Below are positions 1 to 7,721 of a stretch of 64,000 bases of DNA, piece after piece (the stretch's first letter is position 1; the number at the start of each line of letters is the position of its first letter). The translations under genes were made by a program, and so were the position numbers. The stretch comes from Heliophilum fasciatum (lineage in GTDB: Bacteria; Bacillota; Desulfitobacteriia; Heliobacteriales; Heliobacteriaceae): contig NZ_SLXT01000002.1 in assembly GCF_004341395.1 (NCBI RefSeq), forward strand, positions 62,001 to 126,000. The letters are read 5' to 3'. Under the pieces are notes generated by a model. The model ran no database searches, was not told the DNA's origin, and saw nothing but the letters and a program-made list of their open reading frames with translations.

Positions 1-258
1 CTCGATGAGCTTCCCCAATTCAAAGATATGCCACTGACCAAGTGGTATATGGACGAAGACAACCCGCTCCGTCGCGATCCCGATGTGGTTCACTTGAAAA
101 AACCACACAAACAAGTGCACGAAGCATTGAAACGGACGGCCACGGCCTGCTCTCTGGAAAACGTGGCCGAATGCCAATACTTCCAGGCTCAGTTGGGACA
201 ACATATGGAATCTTTCATCGAAATGATTGATGTTTTAATTCGCAAGTTTATGAAGTAA
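1..258 (+). CDS. C-terminal end of a chemoreceptor, CZB-like domain (partial, 5' end outside window)
   Basis: The open frame enters from base 1 and stops at 256-258, giving 85 residues. The WY...NPLR and PH..VH pattern resembles the CZB (chemoreceptor zinc-binding) tail of the complete chemoreceptor at 44114-46195, which has LGKWY and EPHAKVH at equivalent places. CZB domains bind zinc and sit at the cytoplasmic end of methyl-accepting chemotaxis proteins or diguanylate cyclases. Here the expected HCxLGKWY Cys position reads MPLTKWY, so one usual zinc ligand appears to be missing. The sensor and signalling parts are outside the window, so a chemoreceptor is the likeliest parent but not proven. 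Confidence 0.75.
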   Translation, partial: LDELPQFKDMPLTKWYMDEDNPLRRDPDVVHLKKPHKQVHEALKRTATACSLENVAECQYFQAQLGQHMESFIEMIDVLIRKFMK

Positions 259-261
259 AAA

Positions 262-297
262 AACGCGGCGCCGGAAATTCCGGTGTCGCGTTTTTTG
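262..297. terminator. Bidirectional rho-independent terminator
   Basis: An 11-bp GC-rich stem (264-274 with 280-290, loop AATT-like) is flanked by an A-run on the left and a T-run on the right. It can serve the CZB gene on the plus strand and the YwaF-like gene, which ends at 313 on the minus strand. Confidence 0.85.
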
Positions 298-312
298 CCG
301 CTTGATTGTATT

Positions 313-1068
313 TCACAGACTTTTTTTATTTTTCCAGTTTTTCTGCTCCCCCACCGCCGGGCTTTTATCGCGACGGGTCAACCGGAAGGGCAAGTAACAA
401 AGCCCGAACAGTACCAATCCCACTGCTTCCAGCGACAAGATATACCACGGCCATGGCCCCATAACATCCATTATGGATGCGTTCATTGGCTTCGTGCAAA
501 GAAAAAGATAATTACCGTTGACCAGCCAATTAACAATCGCCACAGGCACCATATAGGCATTGGTCACCCAAAAGGTTTTTTTGATCGACCCGATCGTCGG
601 GACAAATCCATCGATCCATGTAGCATACAAGCACGCCAGGACGATTGCGCCGTGAACAATAAAAAAGTGAAAAAAAGCCACACTGGGATAGTCATTATAC
701 CCCAGCGCCGGTGTCAGCAATGCTTGCACCGCACCGGCCATGCCCCAGAAATAAACCACTTCATAGATACCATAGCTCCGCAAAAAAAGCATGACTACCG
801 CCAGTAAAGCCGCTATGCCGCAAATATGAAGCGGTAAGACCGTCGCTGCCGACCACGTACCTGCGGCCAGATGGGTGTACTGCGTATAGGCTTCCTGCAA
901 CAAAAGAACACTGATCAAACCCGTGCGCACGATCCGGTCCACATCGGGCTGCTGCAACAGCGCCCGTTGCCAATACAAGAGCAAACAAAGCGCTACGATT
1001 ACCGCAAGTACCACAAGGTGAGAAGAGGAAAAAGGAACAAAAAGTTTGGCTTCCGTTACGGTTGGCAC
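313..1068 (-). CDS. YwaF/TIGR02206-family integral membrane protein
   Basis: A polytopic membrane protein of 251 aa with about six or seven hydrophobic segments. The signature LPLHICGIAALLA, the FFHFFIVHG segment and the length match the YwaF (TIGR02206) family, whose function is not established. I place the start at GTG 1068 because AAGGGAGAGGG lies just upstream. The longer frame back to 1242 would run through a terminator hairpin (1141-1180) and one of the repeat hairpins, which is implausible. It is followed by the bidirectional terminator at 262-297. Family assignment is from recognised motifs; the role is unknown. Confidence 0.8.
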   Translation of the reverse strand: MPTVTEAKLFVPFSSSHLVVLAVIVALCLLLYWQRALLQQPDVDRIVRTGLISVLLLQEAYTQYTHLAAGTWSAATVLPLHICGIAALLAVVMLFLRSYGIYEVVYFWGMAGAVQALLTPALGYNDYPSVAFFHFFIVHGAIVLACLYATWIDGFVPTIGSIKKTFWVTNAYMVPVAIVNWLVNGNYLFLCTKPMNASIMDVMGPWPWYILSLEAVGLVLFGLCYLPFRLTRRDKSPAVGEQKNWKNKKSL

Positions 1069-1140
1069 AGCCCTCTCCCTTTCTTGTGTTAACTCTGTGT
1101 TTTGTTTTAGTTTGCATAACCATATCATCATAACCATAAT

Positions 1141-1180
1141 CAAAAGCCACCGCCGAGATCGTCTCTGGCGGTGGCTTTTG
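1141..1180. terminator. Terminator hairpin downstream of the SLH gene
   Basis: A perfect 14-bp inverted repeat (1141-1154 with 1167-1180; arms CAAAAGCCACCGCC) with a short T-tract on either side. It lies between the stop of the SLH gene and the start of the YwaF-like gene, so it would end the SLH transcript on the minus strand. Confidence 0.7.
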
Positions 1181-1204
1181 ATTGGGGAAGGAACCGATTG
1201 CTTC

Positions 1205-1435
1205 CCGATGCGATGCAGCGCAACGGAAAACACTCCTTCCATCAGTCAATGCTAGGCACTACCGGTGCGATGCAGCGCAGCGGTTGTGCCTCCTTCGTCT
1301 GCTTATGTTGCTTCGATTGGAGGGCTCTGGCGTGAACATCTCCGTTGCGATGCAGCGCAACGGAAATCTCATCTACTTTTGCCGCTTCTCTGTGCGTATC
1401 TACGGCAGTCTCGCCGGTGCGATGCAGCGCACCGG
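1205..1435. repeat. Four copies of a 22-bp palindromic hairpin repeat
   Basis: Copies lie at 1205-1226, 1262-1283, 1342-1363 and 1414-1435, spaced 57, 80 and 72 bp. The consensus is CCGNTGCG-ATGCAG-CGCANCGG: an 8-bp stem with a constant ATGCAG loop. Only the two N positions, which face each other in the stem, differ: A/A, G/G, T/A and G/C. Two copies therefore pair perfectly and two have one mismatch. The spacers share no obvious sequence. The array fills the space between the SLH gene stop and its terminator. I found no other copy in the window. Confidence 0.9.
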
Positions 1436-1441
1436 GAAGAT

Positions 1442-2632
1442 CTACATCGAAGGCATTTCAAAAATACGGCGAAGTAAGTCGTAGGCTTCCTCACGAGTGA
1501 TGCGTGCCTCCGGTCGGAAGGTCCGATCGGGATAACCCAACGCTAAGCCGTGGGCATGGGCACTGTTAAGGATATCTTTGGCCCAGGAATCAGCAGTGTC
1601 ACCAAATGCAGTTGGTGCCTTCTGCCCATTCCAGGCAAAAAATCGTGATAATTCAGTAACCGCTTCCGCGCGGGTAAGCGCATCGGCCGGTGCCAGAATA
1701 TTGCCGGGACGCCCGATCACTAGCCCTTCTTGTACTAATCCGGCAACACCGGGCTTCAAGGCAGGATGGGTACGATCGCCGTCAGTAAATCGTTGTAAGA
1801 TCGTCGTCGCTGCTGCTTCCGATACGTTCGGCACCGGGCGCAGTGACGACGTAACGCTCAGCGACTGTTGGAAAAATTCTTGCCGCGAAATCGTCCCTTG
1901 CAAATCGGCTGGGCTTTGAGGCCACATGACCATATCGGAGATGCGCACCGCACTGTAGTTGGGACGATTAAAGAGGAATTCCAGCATGGGCACCGCATCA
2001 AAGCGATAGTTGACGATTTCCACCGTCAACGAATGGGGCGTTGCTTCAATGAATTTCAGCGCCGGCGCGTTGGGACTGTCGACGATAGCGTTGACTTCCC
2101 AGTTGACCATGGAGGGAATGTCCACATACTGATCAAGCGTCTCTGCCGTCGGTGTCTTCATGTAAGCCACACCGTAGGGCAAGGTTAAAGTGACCCGGCT
2201 GCCCTGGTGTACCGTGGCCGGCCTAGGTGCCTTTGGCTCCGTTGGTGTTGCGGCCATGGATGCTTCCGCCGTTGGTTCTTCCCTTGTTAGCGCTGCTGTT
2301 GCTGAACCTTCCGTCATGGAAGCTTCCCTTGCTGGCGCTTGCGTAGTTGGTGCTTCCGTTGTCGGCGCTTCAACGGGAGGAGCTTGCCGCCCATCGGCTT
2401 TGAAGTAAATGAAGCCCATCATTTGGTTTTCGCCAAAGCCAACCTGCGGCATCGATGTCGGTATGTTTTCACTGGTCATCGTGCCTTCGTACTGGACGTT
2501 GATCGGCCTCCAGGAAGATACCTCTGCAGCCGGGTCAGTGACGCGAATGCTAATATCGCCAGCCTCAGCAGCCGTACCTAGTCCCAAAGCGAGCAAGCCC
2601 GTGAGTATACATTGGATGATCTTTTTCCGCAA
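1442..2632 (-). CDS. Exported protein with C-terminal SLH motifs
   Basis: A 396-aa protein with an N-terminal signal peptide (RKK, hydrophobic LTGLLALGLG, then AEA) and export to the cell surface is likely. A Pro/Thr/Ala-rich stretch of imperfect repeats (EAPTTEAPTTQAP and similar, roughly residues 83-135) splits the N-terminal half. The C-terminal 110 residues hold at least two S-layer-homology motifs, seen as LTRAEAVTELSRFF and ITREEAYDLLRRIF, which anchor proteins to secondary cell-wall polymers. The start is TTG 2632, with GAAGGGGG seven bases upstream, and not the ATG 39 bases earlier. The middle domain is not recognised. Four palindromic repeats follow the stop. Confidence 0.8.
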   Translation of the reverse strand: MRKKIIQCILTGLLALGLGTAAEAGDISIRVTDPAAEVSSWRPINVQYEGTMTSENIPTSMPQVGFGENQMMGFIYFKADGRQAPPVEAPTTEAPTTQAPAREASMTEGSATAALTREEPTAEASMAATPTEPKAPRPATVHQGSRVTLTLPYGVAYMKTPTAETLDQYVDIPSMVNWEVNAIVDSPNAPALKFIEATPHSLTVEIVNYRFDAVPMLEFLFNRPNYSAVRISDMVMWPQSPADLQGTISRQEFFQQSLSVTSSLRPVPNVSEAAATTILQRFTDGDRTHPALKPGVAGLVQEGLVIGRPGNILAPADALTRAEAVTELSRFFAWNGQKAPTAFGDTADSWAKDILNSAHAHGLALGYPDRTFRPEARITREEAYDLLRRIFEMPSM

Positions 2633-2795
2633 TATGTATCCCCCTTCATGAAACATTTCATTACAATGCAAAAATCCGAGTTGTCCCGATGTTATTTTCG
2701 CATTCGGGGGCGATTTTCCTGCTTTTTCTTTATAATGATTTCAAGAAGATCACAAACAAGCGTTACTGATTATGCGTTACTGAATGCGTTGCTTA

Positions 2796-3002
2796 TTACG
2801 CTTCTTCGCCGGTCTGGCCTTTTTCCGCTTCATACAGATTGATTACATAACGCCGGAGACTCCAGAGAACAACGCCAAAGACAGTTGTGCCGATCACGGC
2901 GTAAAGGGCGCCAACGAGCGAATACATCACCACTAAACCCAGAACAATGATCCCCAGGCCTGTCGCATGGTCCATCCACTTGTCAATTTCTTGTTTGGTC
3001 AT
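2796..3002 (-). CDS. Small two-helix membrane protein
   Basis: A 68-aa protein with two hydrophobic segments (about residues 15-30 and 34-48) and a charged C-terminus ending GQTGEEA. No family is recognised. It stands alone in the same orientation as the SLH gene; a GGGG element lies about 9-12 bases before the ATG, with AAAGGA further off. The clean membrane topology and terminal charge suggest a real gene, but it could be unexpressed. Confidence 0.55.
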   Translation of the reverse strand: MTKQEIDKWMDHATGLGIIVLGLVVMYSLVGALYAVIGTTVFGVVLWSLRRYVINLYEAEKGQTGEEA

Positions 3003-3241
3003 TTTGTATTAACCCCGTTCCTTTCTCTCATGCACCTGATGTCCATTATAACATTTCTGGTTATTCTTTTCGTCAAAAGCAGCTTGATTTCCTGCCCCGC
3101 CGCTGATTGCATATTTTACAGGATTTCATCGGCTACGCTCAGTATCCGGTAGTTGCGCGCGCCTCCCGAACTATCCATGGATTACATATTCCGCAGACTC
3201 GCACTCGCTTTGGTGTAATGCTCTTTTATATAAGTCCAGTC

Positions 3242-3270
3242 TTGTCTTATCAGCAAAAATCTTGTATCGT
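3242..3270 (+). promoter_or_regulatory. Candidate sigma-A promoter for the 133-aa gene
   Basis: TTGTCT (3242-3247) and TATCGT (3265-3270) are separated by 17 bases and lie 27 bases before the ATG at 3297. The spacing is ideal; the hexamers are imperfect. Confidence 0.4.
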
Positions 3271-3296
3271 AATTTCTCGAAAGCGAGGAATAGCCA

Positions 3297-3698
3297 ATGG
3301 AACACTTAGCTACCTGGGTCCTTGAATATTATCAAATCAATGAGTCCATCAAGGATCTGAATGAACGAAAAAAACAACTGAAAGAAACCATCGAAACAAC
3401 GATGATTCAACATGAAATCCCACGGGTCGATGCCTCCACCGATCATGGGCAACGCATCGCTGCCATGCTGATGGGAAAAATCGAAAAAGGGTTGGACAAA
3501 GACAAGCTTTGCGAAAAATTCGGTGTCAAAAAGTCCGATCTGACGATTGATAACTTCATGCTCTGGGTTGAGCAAGGCTTGATTACACCGGAAGAATTTC
3601 AACAGTATAAATTCGAAGAACAACGCACCGTCGTCTCCATCAAGAAAGCCCCGAAAGGACGCAAAGGCCGCGCCCCGAAAAGCGCTGCGGCTGAATAA
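3297..3698 (+). CDS. Hypothetical coiled-coil protein, basic tail
   Basis: A 133-aa soluble protein. Residues 14-35 are charged and heptad-like (NESIKDLNERKKQLKETIE), consistent with a short coiled coil. A Lys/Arg-rich tail (KKAPKGRKGRAPK) ends the protein and could bind nucleic acid. AGCGAGGA precedes the ATG, a candidate promoter lies at 3242-3270, and a terminator follows, so it looks like a monocistronic real gene. I do not recognise the family. Confidence 0.6.
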   Translation: MEHLATWVLEYYQINESIKDLNERKKQLKETIETTMIQHEIPRVDASTDHGQRIAAMLMGKIEKGLDKDKLCEKFGVKKSDLTIDNFMLWVEQGLITPEEFQQYKFEEQRTVVSIKKAPKGRKGRAPKSAAAE

Positions 3699-3731
3699 GC
3701 GGCGACAGACGTTTTTTCGAAGCACCTATGC

Positions 3732-3776
3732 AGGGTCGCACCGTCGCCGCCAAAGCGCCGTTGCGACCCTTTTTTG
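3732..3776 (+). terminator. Rho-independent terminator
   Basis: Stem GGGTCGCA (3733-3740) with TGCGACCC (3762-3769), followed by six T residues. It closes the 3297-3698 gene. Confidence 0.8.
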
Positions 3777-3888
3777 TCGATGTAAAGTCGTTTAACCGCT
3801 ATGAGAATAGGTTGAGCATCGAGCCACTTCGTCCGCATCCAGCCACTAAAATGCACATCAAGCCACTTTAAAGTAAGGAGAAAAAGCC

Positions 3889-4452
3889 ATGGACTTTGTC
3901 GCCATCGATTTTGAAACGGCCAATTCCTATCGCAACAGCGCCTGTGCCGTCGGGATTACCATCGTCAAAAATGGACAGATTGAAGCCAGTCACGCTTGGC
4001 TGATCCGTCCTCCAAAACTTTATTTTCAATTCACCTTTATCCATGGCATCACCATCGATGACGTACGCCATCAACCGACCTTCGGTGATCTGTGGCCAAC
4101 GCTTCTACCGTATCTGCAAGGACAAATTCTGGCCGCCCATAATGTCTCCTTTGACAAAAGTGTGTTGGCCGCCACCTTAGCCTACTACCAGCTTCCCCCG
4201 CTTGCAGCGTCATGGCTATGCACGGTGGAACTGTCCCGGAAAGCCTGGCCTGATCTACATAACCATAAGCTAAACACCGTTGCCGAATATCTTGGTGTGA
4301 ATCTCAACCACCACGAAGCGCGCAGCGATTCCATTGCTGCCGCCCAGATCGTCTTGCACGCCGGCCGTCAGTCAAAGAGCATAACCATTCAAGACATCAT
4401 CGCCAAGCATGATCTGACCCGCTATTTAATGAACTATCCGGAAATCAGTTAA
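3889..4452 (+). CDS. DEDDh 3'-5' exonuclease (DnaQ/RNase T-like)
   Basis: A single-domain 187-aa exonuclease of the DnaQ superfamily, as in DNA polymerase III epsilon and PolC proofreading domains. The metal-binding DEDDh residues are visible: IDFET at 6-10 (Asp7, Glu9), the AAHNVSFD motif near 83-90, and HHEARSDSIAAA near 139-150 (His and Asp). It would remove nucleotides from 3' ends in the cytoplasm; whether it acts on DNA or RNA cannot be told. AAGTAAGGAG precedes the ATG. It stands alone and has no BRCT or helicase domain attached. Confidence 0.85.
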   Translation: MDFVAIDFETANSYRNSACAVGITIVKNGQIEASHAWLIRPPKLYFQFTFIHGITIDDVRHQPTFGDLWPTLLPYLQGQILAAHNVSFDKSVLAATLAYYQLPPLAASWLCTVELSRKAWPDLHNHKLNTVAEYLGVNLNHHEARSDSIAAAQIVLHAGRQSKSITIQDIIAKHDLTRYLMNYPEIS

Positions 4453-4494
4453 AATAACGGTGCCGGGGTGCTTTGCCTCTTTGCTTCCTTGCCC

Positions 4495-4821
4495 CTACTC
4501 ATGGGTTCCCCCTGCCAGGTTGAGGATGACAACTCCGGAAATAATCAAACCGATAGCAAAGATTTTAATCATGCTTATCTGCTCTTTAAATATGAAAAAG
4601 CCAATCACAGCAATGAGAGCCGTACCCACACCCGACCAAATTGCATAGGCAATGCTCACATCGATCTTTTTTAATGAAAATGTAAGCATGGACAAACTCA
4701 ATATATAAAATATGCCCATCGCGATCGATGGAATGAGCTTGGTGAATCCATTTGAATATTTCATCGAAGTTGTACCCACCACTTCGAAGCCAATTGCCAG
4801 GACTAAATATAACCAGTGCAA
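4495..4821 (-). CDS. Small multidrug resistance (SMR/EmrE-like) transporter
   Basis: A 108-aa protein with four membrane helices of the SMR family, which works as a dimer exchanging protons for cationic drugs or guanidinium-type compounds. The essential membrane Glu is present in helix 1 (AIGFEVVGTTSMKYS, Glu13, matching EmrE Glu14). Helix 3 reads AIWSGVGTALIAVIGF. The start is TTG 4821, seven bases after GGGAGG. This gives a standard SMR N-terminus, while the longer frame overlaps the upstream gene. Only 17 bases separate it from the prenol-kinase/DUF92 gene, so the two are probably co-transcribed. SMR proteins often pair; no partner gene is present here. Confidence 0.88.
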   Translation of the reverse strand: MHWLYLVLAIGFEVVGTTSMKYSNGFTKLIPSIAMGIFYILSLSMLTFSLKKIDVSIAYAIWSGVGTALIAVIGFFIFKEQISMIKIFAIGLIISGVVILNLAGGTHE

Positions 4822-4838
4822 TATAAAACCTCCCGCTT

Positions 4839-6455
4839 TTAAGTGAACCAAGCTGCCACAACCACAGCCACGCCGGCACCCATGGCCGAACTGATAAAGT
4901 TAACCAGATCATTATCCATCCAACGCCAACCCCGGCTGTAACGATTAGGCACACCGCTTTTGGTGCGCTTTTTTTCTGTCTCTTTGCCCGTTTCCGCGTT
5001 CACATACATGACCTGCACCGTAGCGCCCATCAAGCTGTCGGCCAGGGAGCCGCCTAACCCACCGATCATGCCAGCCAGAATGATCCACCAACCGTCCACA
5101 AAGCCTGCCAGCGGTACTCCCGGTGCGTTCACTCCGGGTACATTCACGCCAGCCGCGTTCACTCCAAATGCGCTCACACCAAGTGCTTCCACTCCAGCTG
5201 CATTCACTCCGGCAGTTCCGCCCAGCATACCAGCCACGCCCACGAAGACCCACACCGTCACGCCGATCAGTAGGCCGCCCAGGAGCGTTGCTGTCGTTCC
5301 AAGCGGCGTAATCCCACCGCTCGTTCCCGGCACGACAGGCTTACCGGTGGTGATCAAGCGGGGCCGACTTTTGCTTAACACACCGATTTCCGTCGCCCAC
5401 GTATCGGCGTTGACTGTAGCCATACAGCCGATGAAAGCGGCAAACAGCGCCGGCTCACCGGGAAAGTAATAATGAAGCAGCGCCAGCACGCCGCCAAAGC
5501 CACCGTTCGCTAAGGCCTGCCCAAAGTCGCGCCGGCTCCCCTTATCGAACTTCTCCTCGGCGACGACATTTTTCTGCGCTTCCTTATACTTCGACAAAGC
5601 CGAACTGTAGACAAAAAAAGCGACCAACGTCAATCCCCAGATCCAGCCGCCAAAGCCAAAGATCAGCGTACCCACCAGGATCGCCCCGGCCACACCGCTT
5701 TCCGCCAGGGAGCGCCGTCGGTACGCCAGCCACCCGATCAGCGAGCTTAAAACGAGGCCCGTCAGGACCATCGACACCGGAAAGCGATCATGGAGCATGA
5801 GCCAAAGAAGACCGCCCGTCCCCAAGGGCACGGCCACATTATCGAGCCCTTTGAGAGAAACTGCTTCCAGCACCGTGGCGATCACTGCCAGGACCAAGCT
5901 CACCATGATGATCGGCAGTACACCCAAGTCCGGGCGTAGCCACGCCAGCGTTACCGCGATGACCAAAAACGAAACGACGGCCATGGCCAAACTGCCTTCA
6001 TAGGTCCGGCGATGTCCGCCGATCATGTAGACATGCTTACCCATCGCCTGCCCGATAATGGCCGCAAAAGCATCACCCCAAGTCATGATCATCGTCGCCG
6101 CCACCGCTACTTCCACTTCGCCGCGCGGCCAAAAGATCAACAGTAGCAGCGTCACCGATGCAGCAAAATAAACCGTCCCCAGCGTATCGCCGGCAAGGTC
6201 GACGGCTTTATTCAGGCGAAAGCGGTAACTGATATAGTTGAGCACGATAAAGGAACTGATCGGGATCACCCCGTATGTCCAGTGATCAAAAATCGCCACA
6301 GCACCGACGATCCACATCCCTGCCCCGATATGGACAATTTTGCGGGTAAATTCCGGCGGATAGCCACGCCATTTTTGTACCAGTGTCGCTACGATCAATA
6401 ATCCCAGCACATACCCGTAGGAAGCGATCAAGCCAAAAAGATCAGATTGCGTCAT
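4839..6455 (-). CDS. Fusion of a dolichol/phytol-kinase-like domain and a DUF92 domain
   Basis: A 538-aa multi-pass membrane protein in two parts. Residues 1-220 resemble the CTP-dependent polyprenol kinase/cytidylyltransferase group (TRKIVHIGAGMWIVG; MTWGDAFAAIIGQ; RTYEGSLAMA). Residues 230-538 are a DUF92/TMEM19-type domain (RRRSLAESGVAGAILVG, CMATVNADTWATEIGVLS, GGLGGSLADSLMGA). In plants and cyanobacteria the two domains are separate proteins, phytol kinase (VTE5) and phytyl-phosphate kinase (VTE6). By analogy this protein could phosphorylate a prenol twice to its diphosphate. Substrate is not shown. A seven-unit pentapeptide expansion interrupts the DUF92 part. An SMR exporter follows. 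Confidence 0.8.
   Translation of the reverse strand: MTQSDLFGLIASYGYVLGLLIVATLVQKWRGYPPEFTRKIVHIGAGMWIVGAVAIFDHWTYGVIPISSFIVLNYISYRFRLNKAVDLAGDTLGTVYFAASVTLLLLIFWPRGEVEVAVAATMIMTWGDAFAAIIGQAMGKHVYMIGGHRRTYEGSLAMAVVSFLVIAVTLAWLRPDLGVLPIIMVSLVLAVIATVLEAVSLKGLDNVAVPLGTGGLLWLMLHDRFPVSMVLTGLVLSSLIGWLAYRRRSLAESGVAGAILVGTLIFGFGGWIWGLTLVAFFVYSSALSKYKEAQKNVVAEEKFDKGSRRDFGQALANGGFGGVLALLHYYFPGEPALFAAFIGCMATVNADTWATEIGVLSKSRPRLITTGKPVVPGTSGGITPLGTTATLLGGLLIGVTVWVFVGVAGMLGGTAGVNAAGVEALGVSAFGVNAAGVNVPGVNAPGVPLAGFVDGWWIILAGMIGGLGGSLADSLMGATVQVMYVNAETGKETEKKRTKSGVPNRYSRGWRWMDNDLVNFISSAMGAGVAVVVAAWFT
5106..5210 (-). repeat. 15-bp tandem repeat coding for GVNAA-type pentapeptides
   Basis: Seven in-frame 15-bp units inside the DUF92 domain encode GVNAA, GVEAL, GVSAF, GVNAA, GVNVP, GVNAP and GVPLA. 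Each unit on the plus strand ends in a variant of CACTCC. The stretch lies in a loop between membrane segments and looks like a minisatellite expansion. Confidence 0.9.
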
Positions 6456-6857
6456 GATCGTTCAGAGGCCCCCTCTTGGTTACATTCACGCATATCGGCA
6501 TGGGCTTCACACCGTTTCTTGTGCCTACTGTTTCGACAAGCATGCTTGCCCCCCCTTCCACCGAAGCAAAAAGGACCGATACCTACAGCATAAATCAAAA
6601 ATCGATCAGGCTTGCTTTTTTCAATAAATTGGCTTCGTCAAAAAGTTGTACATTGGCAATACTGGTCTCAAGTTATTCAGCGTTTTCCTAGTTTAAATTA
6701 TTAATATTCAGCAATAATTAATTGAAAATCCTTATCTTATCCAACCATTATTTAATCAACGGATAAAAATCGTTAATTATCAAAATACACATAGAATCCG
6801 GATAATTTCTATGCCATAATGTAATCAGAATACGTTATCAATTAGGGGGCTTCGCCT
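6456..6857. other. Non-coding, AT-rich intergenic stretch
   Basis: The part from 6690 to 6840 is strongly AT-rich and must hold the promoter of the REC-CheX gene, but I see no convincing -35/-10 pair. The 71-codon frame at 6476-6691 has no ribosome site or recognisable product. AGGGGG lies just before the ATG at 6858. AAGAGGGGGCCTCT at the left edge is palindromic. Confidence 0.5.
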
Positions 6858-7721
6858 ATGGGTAAAATCAAAATGATGATTGTTGATGACTCGGTTTTTT
6901 CCCGCACGGTGCTCGCAGATACCTTTCGCCGGCAAGGCTACGAGGTAGTGGGGGAAGCGAGCGGACTGAATCAACTAGTCGAAACCTATGATTGCTGTAA
7001 ACCTGATGTTGTAACGATGGATATTGCTATGCCAGGTGCCGATGGATTTGCCTGCAGTCAAGCGCTGCTTGCCCATGATCCGGCAGCCAAGATCATTATG
7101 ATCAGTTCGATTAAAGATCCTGCAAGTGAAGCGGAAGCGTTGCGTATCGGCATTGCCGGTTATGTTCAAAAACCGGTTGAAGAAGAAGCACTCAAACGAG
7201 TCGTTGAGTACACCCTGTCCCCGGATGCGCCCTTTGAGAAATTACTACAACTGAGCGCTGAAGCTTTTAAGGAATCACTGGCCCAAAATGTTACCCGTCT
7301 GACCAAAAAAACGATTGCCTTTTCTTCCCAAGATGCACAAGACCCGCCCTTTACCTCACAAGGTATTACCGTCGTGATTGGCATCATCGGTAATTATTCC
7401 GGCTCGATGATCATGGATCTTTCTGAAGCTACGGCAGCCAAAATGACGGAAGCGATCCTGCACCACCCTGCCAAAGACCACGAAGAAATTTTATCGATGA
7501 GCGGAGAATTCGCCAATTTAGTCGCCGGCATCGCCTGCTCGATGCTCAATAAGCTGGACAAATCCTTCCGGTTACGGGTATCGCCACCCAGCGTAGTTTA
7601 CGGTGCGCCAACGGAAGTAGTTAGTCCGAAACTCCAAGCTCACAGTATCAATGCCAACTCCGATTACGGTCGTATCTATGTCAGTGTCGGTTTTAAAAAG
7701 GGGTCTTTGTTATGGACATAA
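6858..7721 (+). CDS. Response regulator receiver fused to a CheX-like phosphatase domain
   Basis: A 287-aa cytoplasmic protein. Residues 1-120 are a CheY-like receiver: acidic pair in IVDDSVFSR, phosphoacceptor Asp in VTMDIAMPG (near residue 55), Ser/Thr switch in MISSIKD and Lys in VQKPVEEE. Residues 140-287 form a CheC/CheX-type domain with the phosphatase signature GEFANLVAG (ExxN). CheX dephosphorylates CheY-P, so the protein may adjust chemotactic signalling or dephosphorylate receivers in cis or trans. It overlaps the next gene by 10 bases. No cheA, cheW or flagellar gene is in the window. Confidence 0.85.
   Translation: MGKIKMMIVDDSVFSRTVLADTFRRQGYEVVGEASGLNQLVETYDCCKPDVVTMDIAMPGADGFACSQALLAHDPAAKIIMISSIKDPASEAEALRIGIAGYVQKPVEEEALKRVVEYTLSPDAPFEKLLQLSAEAFKESLAQNVTRLTKKTIAFSSQDAQDPPFTSQGITVVIGIIGNYSGSMIMDLSEATAAKMTEAILHHPAKDHEEILSMSGEFANLVAGIACSMLNKLDKSFRLRVSPPSVVYGAPTEVVSPKLQAHSINANSDYGRIYVSVGFKKGSLLWT

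Noticed and set aside
313-1242. 309-aa version of the YwaF-like protein
   Set aside because: Its first 58 codons cross a terminator and a repeat unit; GTG 1068 has a good ribosome site.
1205-1435. CRISPR array
   Set aside because: Units are 22 bp but spacing is uneven (57-80 bp), units are palindromic with loop, and no cas gene is near.
6476-6691. 71-aa frame upstream of REC-CheX
   Set aside because: No ribosome site, no recognisable product.
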